Assembly (NCBI RefSeq): GCF_009650765.1
Contig: NZ_CP045740.1
Span: 248,001-312,000 of the forward strand
DNA: 64,000 nucleotides
Direction of reading: 5' to 3'
From: Streptomyces sp. SUK 48
GTDB taxonomy: Bacteria; Actinomycetota; Actinomycetes; Streptomycetales; Streptomycetaceae
This document shows, one piece after another, positions 8,232-16,754 of the stretch. Made by a program: the position numbers and the translations under genes. The notes under the pieces were generated by a model. It was not told the DNA's origin. It was given only the letters and a program-made list of their open reading frames with translations, and made no database searches. The first letter of the stretch is position 1. Every line of letters begins with the position of its first letter.

Positions 8232-8993
8232 TCACGGTCGGGGGTGCGAGCCCGGGACCGGGATTCCGGCGGCGCGGGCCAGTACGTCGGCGGTCCGCGA
8301 TCCCGCCTCGACGGCGTGGCCGGCGGTGCTCGGCAGGCAGCGCTGACGCTCGGGGACGTACTCGGTCATGATGACGCCGGCGTGATCGGTCGCGAGCTCG
8401 TCGAGGGAGACCGGCCAGCCGCGTTCGTCCAGTGCCCGGTGCAGCTCGCGGGAACGCTCTACGTCCACCACCGGGTCCATGGTGCCGTGCACGAGCCACA
8501 CGGGCGGGGGCGCGAACGAGCCGCCGTTTTGGCGGGCGTCCTCGATCGGGACGGTTCCGGTGCTCGGGGCGGCCGTGAGGTACGCGCCCGCGATCCCCAC
8601 GACGGCTCGCGGCCGCCAGCCGTCGAACGCCCCGGGGTTCAGCGCGACGCCGACCGCCGCTTTGCCGCCCCGGGACCAGCCGGCGAGCACGATCCGCTCC
8701 GGGTCCCCGCCGAGACCGGCCGCGTTCCGTCGTACGAAGTCCGCCGACTCCCGCAGGTGCGTCCGGCCGCCGTCCGGGGCGTCGGGACGCCAGTCCGGCA
8801 CCAGCGCGACGACGCCCCGCTCCGCGGCGGCGCGCGCGACGGCGGCGAGGACGTCCCTTTCGTCCGGACCCTGGCCGTGCCAGAGCAGCACCACGGGCAC
8901 CGGCTCCGACGCGCCGGCGGGCCGGTACACGTCCAGGAGCTTGCCACTGGGTCCGTACCCGAGCCCCGCCCCGACGACAACCTCCGCGGCCAC
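8232..8993 (-). CDS. Alpha/beta hydrolase (acetyl-xylan/carboxyl-esterase-like)
   Basis: 253 residues. The oxyanion motif is LLWHGQGPDERD; the nucleophile elbow AGWSRGGKA places Ser107; an acidic residue in HGTMDPVVDVERS and a later His (TDHAGV) complete a plausible triad. No signal peptide is seen. It resembles small-ester hydrolases of the dienelactone/acetylesterase type; the substrate is unknown. Upstream it faces the response regulator gene at 9278. Confidence 0.78.
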   Translation of the reverse strand: MAAEVVVGAGLGYGPSGKLLDVYRPAGASEPVPVVLLWHGQGPDERDVLAAVARAAAERGVVALVPDWRPDAPDGGRTHLRESADFVRRNAAGLGGDPERIVLAGWSRGGKAAVGVALNPGAFDGWRPRAVVGIAGAYLTAAPSTGTVPIEDARQNGGSFAPPPVWLVHGTMDPVVDVERSRELHRALDERGWPVSLDELATDHAGVIMTEYVPERQRCLPSTAGHAVEAGSRTADVLARAAGIPVPGSHPRP

Positions 8994-9277
8994 CGCGTCC
9001 TCCGATCCCTCGCCTCGCGAACCAGGTCACGCTACCAATGCGCGCTGCCGCAGGGGCGGGTGGCGTCCTTCGGACCGGCGGGATGGCCGGCTGTTCTCCG
9101 GGAGCGTGGACCGGCACCACCGTCCGGTCCCGGCCGCGGCGCCGGCCCGGCCACCCGGGGACCGCCGGATTCTCGCCAGGTGTCTACTATGTCGTCCTCG
9201 CCGGGCCCCACACTCCTCCGGCGAACCGGTGCGCCCCCTGCCCCGCGCCGCCCGAGCCCCAAGGACGAGTCACCACC

Positions 9278-9952
9278 ATGTGCGTGCTCCTGGTCGAGGA
9301 CGAAGAAGATCTCCGGCATGTCATCGAGGCCGGTCTGCGGGGCGCCGGGTACGCCGTGGACGCGGTCTCCGACTGGCCGGACGCGGACGTCCTGCTCGAC
9401 CTCGCGCCGTACGGCTGCGTGGTCCTGGACCGCATGGTGCCGTCCGGGGACACCCTGACCGCGCTGCGGGAGCGCAGGCGCCGGGGCTGGACGACGCCGG
9501 TGCTGTGCCTGACGGCGATGCACGAGGTCCCGGACCGGGTGGACGGCTTCCGCGCCGGGGCGGACGACTATCTGGCGAAGCCGTTCGCGATGGTCGAGCT
9601 GGTGGCACGGGTGGGCAGTCTGGTCCGCCGGGCGCCGGACCGGACGCCCGTGCACCTGCGCCACGCCGACGTCGAGGTCGACGAGGCCCGCCGCGAGGTG
9701 CGCCGGGCCGGAATCCTGCTCTCCCTCACGCCCAAGGAGTACGCGGTGCTGCGCCAGCTCCTCCTGCACCCCGAGGAGGTCGTCACCCGCTCGGCGCTGA
9801 TCGAGCACTGCTGGGACGAGATGGCCGACCCCGTGTCGAACGTGGTGGACGCGGTCGTGGCGGGGCTGCGGCGCAAGCTCGGGCCGCCCTCGCCGGTCCA
9901 GACCGTGCGCGGGCACGGGTTCCGGTTCTCCGCCGACGCGGACGCGGTGTGA
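9278..9952 (+). CDS. Response regulator, OmpR/PhoB family
   Basis: 224 residues from an ATG preceded by AAGGA. Receiver marks: LLVEDEED, phosphoacceptor Asp51 in CVVLDRMVPSGD, and Lys in DDYLAKPFAMVEL. The C-terminal winged-helix DNA-binding domain contains LSLTPKEYAVLRQLLLHPEEVVTR in split form and ends in GHGFRFS. It is coupled to the kinase at 9949 and is followed by a gene for a secreted glycosidase, the most likely nearby target. Confidence 0.93.
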   Translation: MCVLLVEDEEDLRHVIEAGLRGAGYAVDAVSDWPDADVLLDLAPYGCVVLDRMVPSGDTLTALRERRRRGWTTPVLCLTAMHEVPDRVDGFRAGADDYLAKPFAMVELVARVGSLVRRAPDRTPVHLRHADVEVDEARREVRRAGILLSLTPKEYAVLRQLLLHPEEVVTRSALIEHCWDEMADPVSNVVDAVVAGLRRKLGPPSPVQTVRGHGFRFSADADAV

Positions 9953-11385
9953 CGGGCGGCCCCGAGGAGCGGCGCCCGGCGGGGCGTCCGCGCCGGGCAC
10001 CCCGGCGCGGGCTCCTCATACGGCTCCTCCCCCGCCGGGGCCGGGCCGCCGGGCCACGGCGCACCGCGCGTCCGTCCCCGGCCCGCCGCCGGCTCGGCCG
10101 GCTCCAGTGGCGGCTGACGCTGGCGTACACGCTGATCACGCTGGCCGGGGTGGGCGCGCTGTCGTGGCTGGTGATCCGTACGGACGCACGGTCCTGGCAG
10201 TCCGCCGAGTACGAGGACATGCACCGGCGGGCGGCGGTGGCCGTGTCGCTGATCTACTACACCGACGCGGGCATCCAGCTGGACGGCCTGTACGACGACG
10301 AGGCGACCAGCGCGGGCGCGCGGGTGATCGTGCTCCAGGCGCACGGCGGACGGCTGCGGCGGCTGTTCACCTCACGCGGCCCCGGCGTGGACGTCGAGGC
10401 GGGCGCGCTCGACCGGATAGCGCGCCGGGCGATGACGGACGACGACACCGTGAGCACGCGGGCCCGTACCGGCGGCGGCGATCCGGTGTACCTGCTGGCG
10501 CTGCCGTACTACCAGGACCAGTCGCAGAAGACGGCCGGCGCGGTGGTGGTGGCCGGTGCCCCGGGGAAGGGGCGGGCCGAGCACCAGCGGCTCGGGGTGG
10601 CGGTGCTGTCCGGCTCGGGTCTGCTGGTCCTGCTGTCGGCGGTGACCGGATACGTGCTGTCCGGGCGGAGTATGCGGCCCGCCTGGGAGGCGCTGGACGC
10701 GCAGGAGCGGCTGCTCGCGGACGCGGCGCACGAGCTGCGCACCCCGGTCGCGGTGATGCGCGGTTCGGTGGACATCGCGGACACCGATCCGGGCGGCCTG
10801 CACTCGCATCTGCCGCGGCTGCGGCGGGCCGCGGACCGGATGACGGACGTGGTCGACAACATCCTCACCCGCGGCCGGCTCCAGGCGGCGGACGCCTTCC
10901 GGCCGGTGCCGCTGCGCCTGGACCAGCTGGTCGAGCAGGTCTGCGAGGAACTGCCGGTCTCCCGGCACACGGTGACGACCTATCTGGAGGCGTCGGTGGC
11001 GACGGCCGATCCGGCACTGGTGCGGATCGCGGTACGCAATCTGCTGGCCAACGCGCTGCGGCACGGGCGGACGCCCGGGGACCCGCAGGACCGCGCCGAG
11101 GTGGACGTCATGGTGCGCGGTACGGCGGTGACGGTGGCGGACCGGGGCGCCGGGGTGGACCCGGACGGTCTGCCCGGCCTGCTGGAGCGGTTCCGCTCCG
11201 AGGGCGGCGGAACCGGCATCGGGCTGTCCCTGGTGCGGGAGGTCGCCGCCACGCACGGCGGGGAGGTGACGGTCCGGCGCAGGCCGGGCGGCGGGTCGGC
11301 CTTCGTGCTGACACTGGGACCGCTCCAGCGGTCGGCCGGACACCGCCGGGCACCGGGCCGGTCCTCGCCCCCCGGCCCTTCATGA
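9949..11385 (+). CDS. Sensor histidine kinase, HisKA/HATPase_c type
   Basis: 478 residues, GTG start overlapping the regulator's TGA (GTGTGA). A basic N-terminus of ~50 residues precedes TM1 (LTLAYTLITLAGVGALSWLV); an extracytoplasmic sensor of ~135 residues follows, then TM2 near 215-237. His261 lies in AAHELRTPVAV. The N-box is RNLLANALRHG, and the G boxes are VADRGAGVD and GTGIGLSLV. There is hardly any HAMP region, so signalling passes almost directly from TM2 to the dimerisation helix. It partners the regulator at 9278. Confidence 0.92.
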   Translation: MTGGPEERRPAGRPRRAPRRGLLIRLLPRRGRAAGPRRTARPSPARRRLGRLQWRLTLAYTLITLAGVGALSWLVIRTDARSWQSAEYEDMHRRAAVAVSLIYYTDAGIQLDGLYDDEATSAGARVIVLQAHGGRLRRLFTSRGPGVDVEAGALDRIARRAMTDDDTVSTRARTGGGDPVYLLALPYYQDQSQKTAGAVVVAGAPGKGRAEHQRLGVAVLSGSGLLVLLSAVTGYVLSGRSMRPAWEALDAQERLLADAAHELRTPVAVMRGSVDIADTDPGGLHSHLPRLRRAADRMTDVVDNILTRGRLQAADAFRPVPLRLDQLVEQVCEELPVSRHTVTTYLEASVATADPALVRIAVRNLLANALRHGRTPGDPQDRAEVDVMVRGTAVTVADRGAGVDPDGLPGLLERFRSEGGGTGIGLSLVREVAATHGGEVTVRRRPGGGSAFVLTLGPLQRSAGHRRAPGRSSPPGPS

Positions 11386-11395
11386 AAACCTCATG
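11380..11395 (+). promoter_or_regulatory. Candidate response-regulator binding site (11-bp-spaced direct repeat)
   Basis: TCATG occurs at 11380 and again at 11391, one 11-bp helical turn apart, with AAAACC between them. OmpR-family regulators commonly bind direct repeats with this spacing (established knowledge). The site overlaps the kinase stop codon and lies 52 bases before the secreted GH114 gene, an arrangement expected if the upstream regulator controls it. Only pattern evidence. Confidence 0.35.
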
Positions 11396-11446
11396 GTCGG
11401 CGGCTCAGGATGTGCGGGCCAGTACGACCTTTGCACAGGAGTCCGT

Positions 11447-12307
11447 GTGTCGAAGCACTCCGCTGTACCTTTCTTCCGCCGCAGGAGCACCGTCGTCGCC
11501 GGTGCGGTCGGGGTCGCCGCCGCGCTCGGGACGGGGCTGACGCTGTCGAACGTCTTCGCGGACACCCCGGCCGCGAAGGCGGCGCCGAAGGTGGTGCTCC
11601 CCACGGCCGGCGCCACGTTCGACTACCAGATCGGCGGCGCCTACACCCCGGCCAAGGGCGTCACCGCCGTGTCCCGCGACCGGACCGCCAAGCCCGCCAA
11701 GGGCCTCTACAACGTGTGTTACGTGAACGCGTTCCAGGCCCAGCCCGACGCGCTGAGCTGGTGGACGAAGAACCAGCCCGACCTGGTTCTGCGGGACAAG
11801 AGCAAGCGGCCGGTGATCGACGGCGACTGGGACGAGGCGCTCCTGGACACGTCCACGGCCGACAAGCGCTCCCGGCTCGCCACGGTCGTCGGCGCGTGGA
11901 TCGACGGCTGCGCCAAGAGCGGCTTCCAGGCCGTCGAGCCGGACAACCTGGACTCCTACGAGCGGTCCGGCGGCCGGCTGACGAAGGCGGACAACGCGGC
12001 CTTCGCGAAGCTGCTGGCCGACCGCGCGCACGCCGCCGGTCTGGCCGTCGGGCAGAAGAACACGGCCGACATGCTCGCGGACCGCGCCAAGATCGGCTTC
12101 GACTTCGCCGTCGCCGAGGAGTGCGGGCAGTACAACGAGTGCGGTGCGTTCGCCAAGGCGTACGCCGACCGGGTCTTCGTGATCGAGTACACGGACAGCG
12201 GCTTCAGCCGCGCCTGCTCGGGATTCGGCCCGAAGCTCGGCATCGTCCAGCGGGACGTGGACGTGTCGGTCCGCGGCTCGGACGACTACACCTTCCGCAC
12301 CTGCTGA
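11447..12307 (+). CDS. Secreted endo-alpha-1,4-polygalactosaminidase-like protein (GH114)
   Basis: 286 residues from GTG, with CAGGAG just upstream; an earlier in-frame start would lack this site. A twin-arginine-like signal region (FFRRRSTVVAGAVGVAAALGTGL) ends near residue 45. The mature domain has the GH114 TIM-barrel pattern: LYNVCYVNAFQAQP, a strand ending in DGDWDEALLD, then GFQAVEPDNLDSY and FDFAVAEECGQYNECG, where acidic residues of the active site sit. Family members cleave alpha-1,4-linked galactosamine polymers. It converges with another glycosidase gene at 12386 that is related to alpha-GalNAc-active families. Confidence 0.82.
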   Translation: MSKHSAVPFFRRRSTVVAGAVGVAAALGTGLTLSNVFADTPAAKAAPKVVLPTAGATFDYQIGGAYTPAKGVTAVSRDRTAKPAKGLYNVCYVNAFQAQPDALSWWTKNQPDLVLRDKSKRPVIDGDWDEALLDTSTADKRSRLATVVGAWIDGCAKSGFQAVEPDNLDSYERSGGRLTKADNAAFAKLLADRAHAAGLAVGQKNTADMLADRAKIGFDFAVAEECGQYNECGAFAKAYADRVFVIEYTDSGFSRACSGFGPKLGIVQRDVDVSVRGSDDYTFRTC

Positions 12308-12347
12308 TCAACTCCGTTCCGGAAGGCCGGTGTTCGGCCGCCCGCCG

Positions 12348-12378
12348 GGGCCGCCGGGCCGGTGCGGCCCGGCGGCCC
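12348..12378. terminator. Bidirectional hairpin terminator
   Basis: A perfect 13-bp stem, GGGCCGCCGGGCC / GGCCCGGCGGCCC, with loop GGTGC, lying between two convergent stop codons (12307 and 12386). It can serve both glycosidase transcripts. Confidence 0.75.
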
Positions 12379-12385
12379 GGGGCGG

Positions 12386-14374
12386 TCACAGGCCCGGCGG
12401 GCACATGCGCCGGGCCTTGCCGCCCTTGATCACCGCGTCGACACAGCCGCCGGGCAGGCCGTCGTGCGTGGCGGTGGAGAAGTTGGCCGTCACGGTCAGG
12501 GCACCGTCGCCGAAGGTCGTCCGCTGCACCAGGCTGTCCGGTGTCAGCCGGCTGAAGCCGGTCATCGGCAGGGTGGCCGCGGCCTTGTGCAGCGGCTCGA
12601 AGTACTTCTGCAGCGCGGCGATCTGCTTGCCGTGCTGGTCCAGTTCGGACTGGTCGAGCACCAGGTTCAGCGGCACGTTGTAGAGCATCGCCAGCAGCGC
12701 GCGGGTGCGGCTCTGGTCCGGCAGCTTCGACCAGGACAGCTCCCAGCGCTCGGTGCTGATCACCGAGTCGTGCAGCACCGTCTGGTACAGCGGCACCCGG
12801 TACCTCGGGTCGTACATCGCCTTGGCGATGCCGGCGGGCAGGTGGACGGGCTTGAAGTAGATCCCGGGCGCGCCGGCGGGCGCGTAACCGCCCCAGGTGG
12901 CCCGGTCCCGCTCCAGCGCCCACAGGCCGTCGGTGACGGGCGTGCCGGAGCCGTGGCTGAAGGACAGAACCCCGTTCGCCCAGGAGCCGGCGCTCTCCGA
13001 ACCGAGGACCAGCTTCCGGTCACCGGACAGCCGTGCCATGCGCTCCAGCCGGTTCTGCCGGTCCCGCGCCTGGGTCATCGGGTGCGCCGGGGACCGGTCG
13101 GTGAACAGCTCGCCGGCCGCGTCGACGTCGAGGAAGTAGCTGTCGGCGCCGTTGGCGGTCATCTCCCGGGTCCGGTCGGCGAGATAGTGCTCGGACGGTT
13201 CGGCGCGCCGGAGCGCCTCGGAGCTGACGTAGCAGCCGCGCCCGCCGAAACCGGTGACCGGCTTGCCGTCCGCGTCCCGTACACACGCGTCCGGCCACAC
13301 CGGGGCGGGCCACTTCGACACCGGGGTGTCGGCCGAGTCCGGGTCCTGTGCGTTGGCCCAGGAGTCGTACGGTCCCACGAGGTAGCCGGAGCGTTCGGCG
13401 AGGGCGACGGCCTTGGCGTCCATCGGGGAGCCGTCGGCGTCGTAGCCGAGCCACATCCGGTCGATGCCGAGGTCCCGCAGCCGGCGCACCCCCTCGGCGG
13501 TGCGTGCCTGGCCCCAGGTGTAGGCGTGGAAGGCGCCCACGAGCTTGCCCACCGCGGGGTTCGCGGCGATCTTCGCGCGCAGGGTGGTGATGCCGCCGTG
13601 GCCGAGCAGCCAGGCGCGGTAGTCGCGGGCGGCGGCCACCGGGGAGCCGTCGGTGAGCGCGAAGGTGATCTTGTAGTTCCCGGTGCCCTCCCGCGCCGAG
13701 AACGCGTGCCGTGCCTCGGTGCGCAGCCGGCCGCCGGTGGAGACGAACGCCAGCGTGCTGCCGATGTCGGACTCGGCGATGTAGCTCGAACCGTGCCCTC
13801 CCGCGAGGCTGGTGCCCCAGAAGGGCATGGTCAGGCCGTCGGAGAGGCCCGCCTCGCTGCCGGCGAGCCCGGCCTTGGACGAGTTCCACCACCGGTCGGC
13901 GACCGGCACCGCCAGGCCCTCGCCGCGCGGTATCTGCATCTCCCGGGTGGCCGGGTCGGCGCCGGTCACCGGCCAGTTCAGCGTGGCATCGCGGTCGGAG
14001 CGCACCGCCACCGCGAGGCGTCCGTCGCGGGCGGCCGCGGTCACGGTGAAGCCCGTCGACGGGTAGCGCCACGTGGCCTCGCTCCCGTGCACCGACACCT
14101 TGCCCGCGGGGCCGAGGCCGTCCGCGGCGGGCGCCGAGAGCTGCCAGCCGCGGCCGTCGTCGGCCTGGGCGCGCACGGCGAGCGACGCGGTGTCCACCAC
14201 GGCGTGTCCGCCCGCGACGGGCACGGTCACCCGGCTTCCGTGCACCTCGACGCGCTGCCGGTCACCGGTGCCGTCCCCGAACGCGGTGGCCGTGCCGAGA
14301 ACGCCGAGCACCGCGAGGGCGCCGCTCAGCGCGACGACCTTCTTCCTGGTCTTCCTGATCTTCCTCGCCTTCAT
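12386..14374 (-). CDS. Secreted glycoside hydrolase, GH101/GH129-related
   Basis: 662 residues with a Lys/Arg-rich signal peptide (KARKIRKTRKK then a hydrophobic core to about residue 32). The N-terminal ~230 residues are a beta-rich sandwich; the middle is a TIM barrel with YTWGQART, DRMWLGYDADG and SYFLDVDAAGELFTD, where an Asp nucleophile is expected, followed by VLGSESAGSW as candidate acid/base. This is the pattern of the proteins related to GH101/GH129, families acting on alpha-N-acetylgalactosaminides. Activity is inferred. No attachment domain is seen. It is convergent with the GH114 gene. Confidence 0.72.
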   Translation of the reverse strand: MKARKIRKTRKKVVALSGALAVLGVLGTATAFGDGTGDRQRVEVHGSRVTVPVAGGHAVVDTASLAVRAQADDGRGWQLSAPAADGLGPAGKVSVHGSEATWRYPSTGFTVTAAARDGRLAVAVRSDRDATLNWPVTGADPATREMQIPRGEGLAVPVADRWWNSSKAGLAGSEAGLSDGLTMPFWGTSLAGGHGSSYIAESDIGSTLAFVSTGGRLRTEARHAFSAREGTGNYKITFALTDGSPVAAARDYRAWLLGHGGITTLRAKIAANPAVGKLVGAFHAYTWGQARTAEGVRRLRDLGIDRMWLGYDADGSPMDAKAVALAERSGYLVGPYDSWANAQDPDSADTPVSKWPAPVWPDACVRDADGKPVTGFGGRGCYVSSEALRRAEPSEHYLADRTREMTANGADSYFLDVDAAGELFTDRSPAHPMTQARDRQNRLERMARLSGDRKLVLGSESAGSWANGVLSFSHGSGTPVTDGLWALERDRATWGGYAPAGAPGIYFKPVHLPAGIAKAMYDPRYRVPLYQTVLHDSVISTERWELSWSKLPDQSRTRALLAMLYNVPLNLVLDQSELDQHGKQIAALQKYFEPLHKAAATLPMTGFSRLTPDSLVQRTTFGDGALTVTANFSTATHDGLPGGCVDAVIKGGKARRMCPPGL

Positions 14375-14449
14375 GGTTCGTCACTGTGGTGGTCCGGGAT
14401 AAGAGAGTTGTGAGAGGGGTGCGACCGAGACACGCGCCCGAGGGACGAC

Positions 14450-14470
14450 TGTTCCGCCGGTGGCGGAACA
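14450..14470. promoter_or_regulatory. Palindromic operator candidate in divergent promoter
   Basis: TGTTCCGCC and GGCGGAACA form a perfect inverted repeat with a 3-bp centre (GGT). It sits between the divergent glycosidase (start 14374) and dienelactone-hydrolase-like (start 14511) genes. Size and symmetry suit a dimeric repressor site. A transcription terminator is less likely because it lies upstream of both genes. Confidence 0.5.
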
Positions 14471-14510
14471 CGGGCCGGACCGGGCTCGACGCTCACTACG
14501 GTCGAGTCTC

Positions 14511-15248
14511 ATGACGACGATGACGACACGTACGGTCACGTACCGGGCCGACGGTTTGACGATGGTCGGGCACCTCGCGCTCCCGGCCGGTGTCGGCCGC
14601 GGGCCCGCGGTGCTGCTCGGACCGGAGGGCATGGGGCTCAGCGACGTCGAGCGCCGCCGGGCCGACGCTCTCGCCGGACTGGGATACGTCGCGCTGGCCT
14701 TCGACCTCCACGGCGGGCGCTATCTAAGTGACCCCGAGGAGATGCTGGCCCGTTGCACGCCGCTGCTCGCCGATCCCGGCCGGATGCGGGGCATCGGCCA
14801 TGCGGCGCTCGACGTGCTGCGCGCCGAACCGCGGACCGACCCCGACCGGATCGCCGCCGTCGGCTACGGCACCGGGGGCATCATCGGGCTGGAACTCGGC
14901 CGTGACGGCGTGGGCCTGCGCGCGATCGGGACGGTCAACGGACTGGCCACGGGCCGGCCGGGCGAGGCGGCCCGCATCCGCTGCCCGGTGTGGGCCGGTG
15001 TCGGGTCGGAAGACCCCATCATGGCGCCCGCGATACGGAACGCGTTCACCGACGAGATGCGGGCCGCGGGCGTCGACTGGCGCCTCACGGTCTACGGCGG
15101 CGCCCTGCACGCCTTCCACCACCCGCCGGTCGACCACCCGGCGGTCCCCGGCGTCGGCCACCACCCACGGCACGCGCGGCGCGCCTGGCACGACGTCGTC
15201 GGCCTGCTCGCCGAGTGCCTGCCCCTGGCGGAGGATCCGGGGGCATGA
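14511..15248 (+). CDS. Dienelactone hydrolase family protein lacking the nucleophilic Cys/Ser
   Basis: 245 residues from the ATG at 14511 (an in-frame start at 14460 lies inside the palindrome region). The alpha/beta fold is recognisable: LALPAGVGRGPAVLLGPEGMG, GYVALAFDLHGG, GSEDPIM (Asp of the triad) and ALHAFHHP (His). The nucleophile elbow, normally G-x-C-x-G-G in dienelactone hydrolases, reads AAVGYGTGG, with Gly at residue 120. The fold is kept but classical hydrolysis is unlikely; it may be a non-catalytic or differently acting member. Confidence 0.78.
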   Translation: MTTMTTRTVTYRADGLTMVGHLALPAGVGRGPAVLLGPEGMGLSDVERRRADALAGLGYVALAFDLHGGRYLSDPEEMLARCTPLLADPGRMRGIGHAALDVLRAEPRTDPDRIAAVGYGTGGIIGLELGRDGVGLRAIGTVNGLATGRPGEAARIRCPVWAGVGSEDPIMAPAIRNAFTDEMRAAGVDWRLTVYGGALHAFHHPPVDHPAVPGVGHHPRHARRAWHDVVGLLAECLPLAEDPGA

Positions 15249-15317
15249 CCCAGGTGGGCATGCCGGCCGGGACACCGGCGCTCGACGCGTGCCCGGAGAC
15301 CGGCCGGAGTATCTCGG

Positions 15318-16754
15318 TCACCCCCCTGAGAGGTCTTCGGACCCGGCGGAGTCCGGTACCCGCAGCCGGAAGAGCGCGCCGCCGCCGGGCGCGTGTCCCG
15401 CGCTGAGGTCGGCGTGGTGGGCGCGGGCGATCTGGCGGGCCATGGCCAGTCCCAGCCCGGAGCCCGGCAGGGCGCGCGCCGTGCGGGCGCGGTAGAAGCG
15501 GTCGAACACGTAGGGCAGGTCCTCGGCGGCGATGCCCGGCCCGTGGTCGCGGATCTCCAGGACCATGCCGCCCGCCGCACGGGCCAGGGTGACCTCGACG
15601 GGACGGCCGGGCGGACTGAACTTGGCCGCGTTGTCGAGCAGGCTCGACAGCAGCCGGGACAGCCGCGCCGGTACGCCCGCCACCGTCCCGGTCTGCGTGT
15701 CGGGGGCGGTCCGCAGGTGGAAGGGGACGTCCGGCCAGTGGTCGCGGGCCGCGTCGACCGCGTGGGCGACGACCGACGCCAGAAGGACGTCCTCCACCAG
15801 CGGGTCCGGCTCCTCCTCGCGGGCCAGTTCGATCAGGTCGTTGACGAGGACGGTGACCTCGCGCAGCTGGCGGCCGAGGGCGCCGGCCGCCCGCTCCCGC
15901 TGCGCCTCGGTCAGCCGGTCGGCGCGCGCGAGCAGGTCGGCGTTGGCGCGCAGCGCGGTGAGCGGGGTGCGCAGTTCGTGGGAGGCGTCGGCGACCAGCC
16001 TGCGCTGGGCGGTGACGGACTTCTCCAGCTCCCCGAGCATGGTGTTGAAGGCGGCGGCGAGCCGGGTGATCTCGTCGTCGCCGTCCGCCCGTTCGGGGGG
16101 CAGCTCGATGCGGTGGCGGGCGTCGCGGGTGGCGGCGATGCGCTCTGCGGTCGCGGTCAGCCGGGCGACGGGGGCGAGGCCGGTCCGGGAGACCCAGAAG
16201 CCGAGTACCCCGGCGAGGACCACACCGGCCGCGCCGACGGCACCGAGCAGTCCGGCGGCCTGCCGTACCCCTTGGTCGACGGTGTCGGCGCGCACCGCGA
16301 CCTGGAGGGCGCGGCCCGTCCGCAGGGGGGTGGTCAGCATCCGGGCGCGGTGGCCGGCGAGGCGGATTTCGCTGTAGGAGGGGCCGCGGGTCCCGGCCGC
16401 CACCTGGCGGGTGGCGCCGGTGACGGGCAGCAGGTAGGGGGCCGCCGGATCGTCCCCGGCGCGGGCGGGCACCAGCTGGGTGCAGGCCGGGGCGGCGAGG
16501 TACCGGCACTCCCCCTGGACGACGCCCGGCGGTTCCCGCCGGTACTGCTGGGCGGCCAGCCGCGCGGACTGGGTCAGATGCAGGTCCAGCTGGTGCAGCA
16601 GCTGGTGGCGGATCACCAGGAACGCGGCGGCGCAGACCCCCACCACGACGACGGCGACGGCGGCCGAGGCCGCGAGGGTCAGCCGGGTGCGCAGCCGGTG
16701 GCGCGGCCATCCGCCGCCCCGCCGTGCGGACCGGCGCCGCGGCAGGCCCCTCAT
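15318..16754 (-). CDS. Sensor histidine kinase with HAMP domain
   Basis: 478 residues; its ATG overlaps the stop of the upstream regulator (ATGA). TM1 spans ~26-48, an extracytoplasmic domain with two Cys residues (GECRYLAAPAC) runs to ~165, TM2 spans ~168-188, then HAMP. The phosphoacceptor is His259 in VADASHELRTPLTALRAN. The ATPase domain has LLDNAAKFSP, IRDHGPGI and GSGLGLAMARQI. It partners the OmpR-type regulator encoded at 16751-17461. The two cysteines could form a disulfide in the sensor (inference). Confidence 0.93.
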   Translation of the reverse strand: MRGLPRRRSARRGGGWPRHRLRTRLTLAASAAVAVVVVGVCAAAFLVIRHQLLHQLDLHLTQSARLAAQQYRREPPGVVQGECRYLAAPACTQLVPARAGDDPAAPYLLPVTGATRQVAAGTRGPSYSEIRLAGHRARMLTTPLRTGRALQVAVRADTVDQGVRQAAGLLGAVGAAGVVLAGVLGFWVSRTGLAPVARLTATAERIAATRDARHRIELPPERADGDDEITRLAAAFNTMLGELEKSVTAQRRLVADASHELRTPLTALRANADLLARADRLTEAQRERAAGALGRQLREVTVLVNDLIELAREEEPDPLVEDVLLASVVAHAVDAARDHWPDVPFHLRTAPDTQTGTVAGVPARLSRLLSSLLDNAAKFSPPGRPVEVTLARAAGGMVLEIRDHGPGIAAEDLPYVFDRFYRARTARALPGSGLGLAMARQIARAHHADLSAGHAPGGGALFRLRVPDSAGSEDLSGG

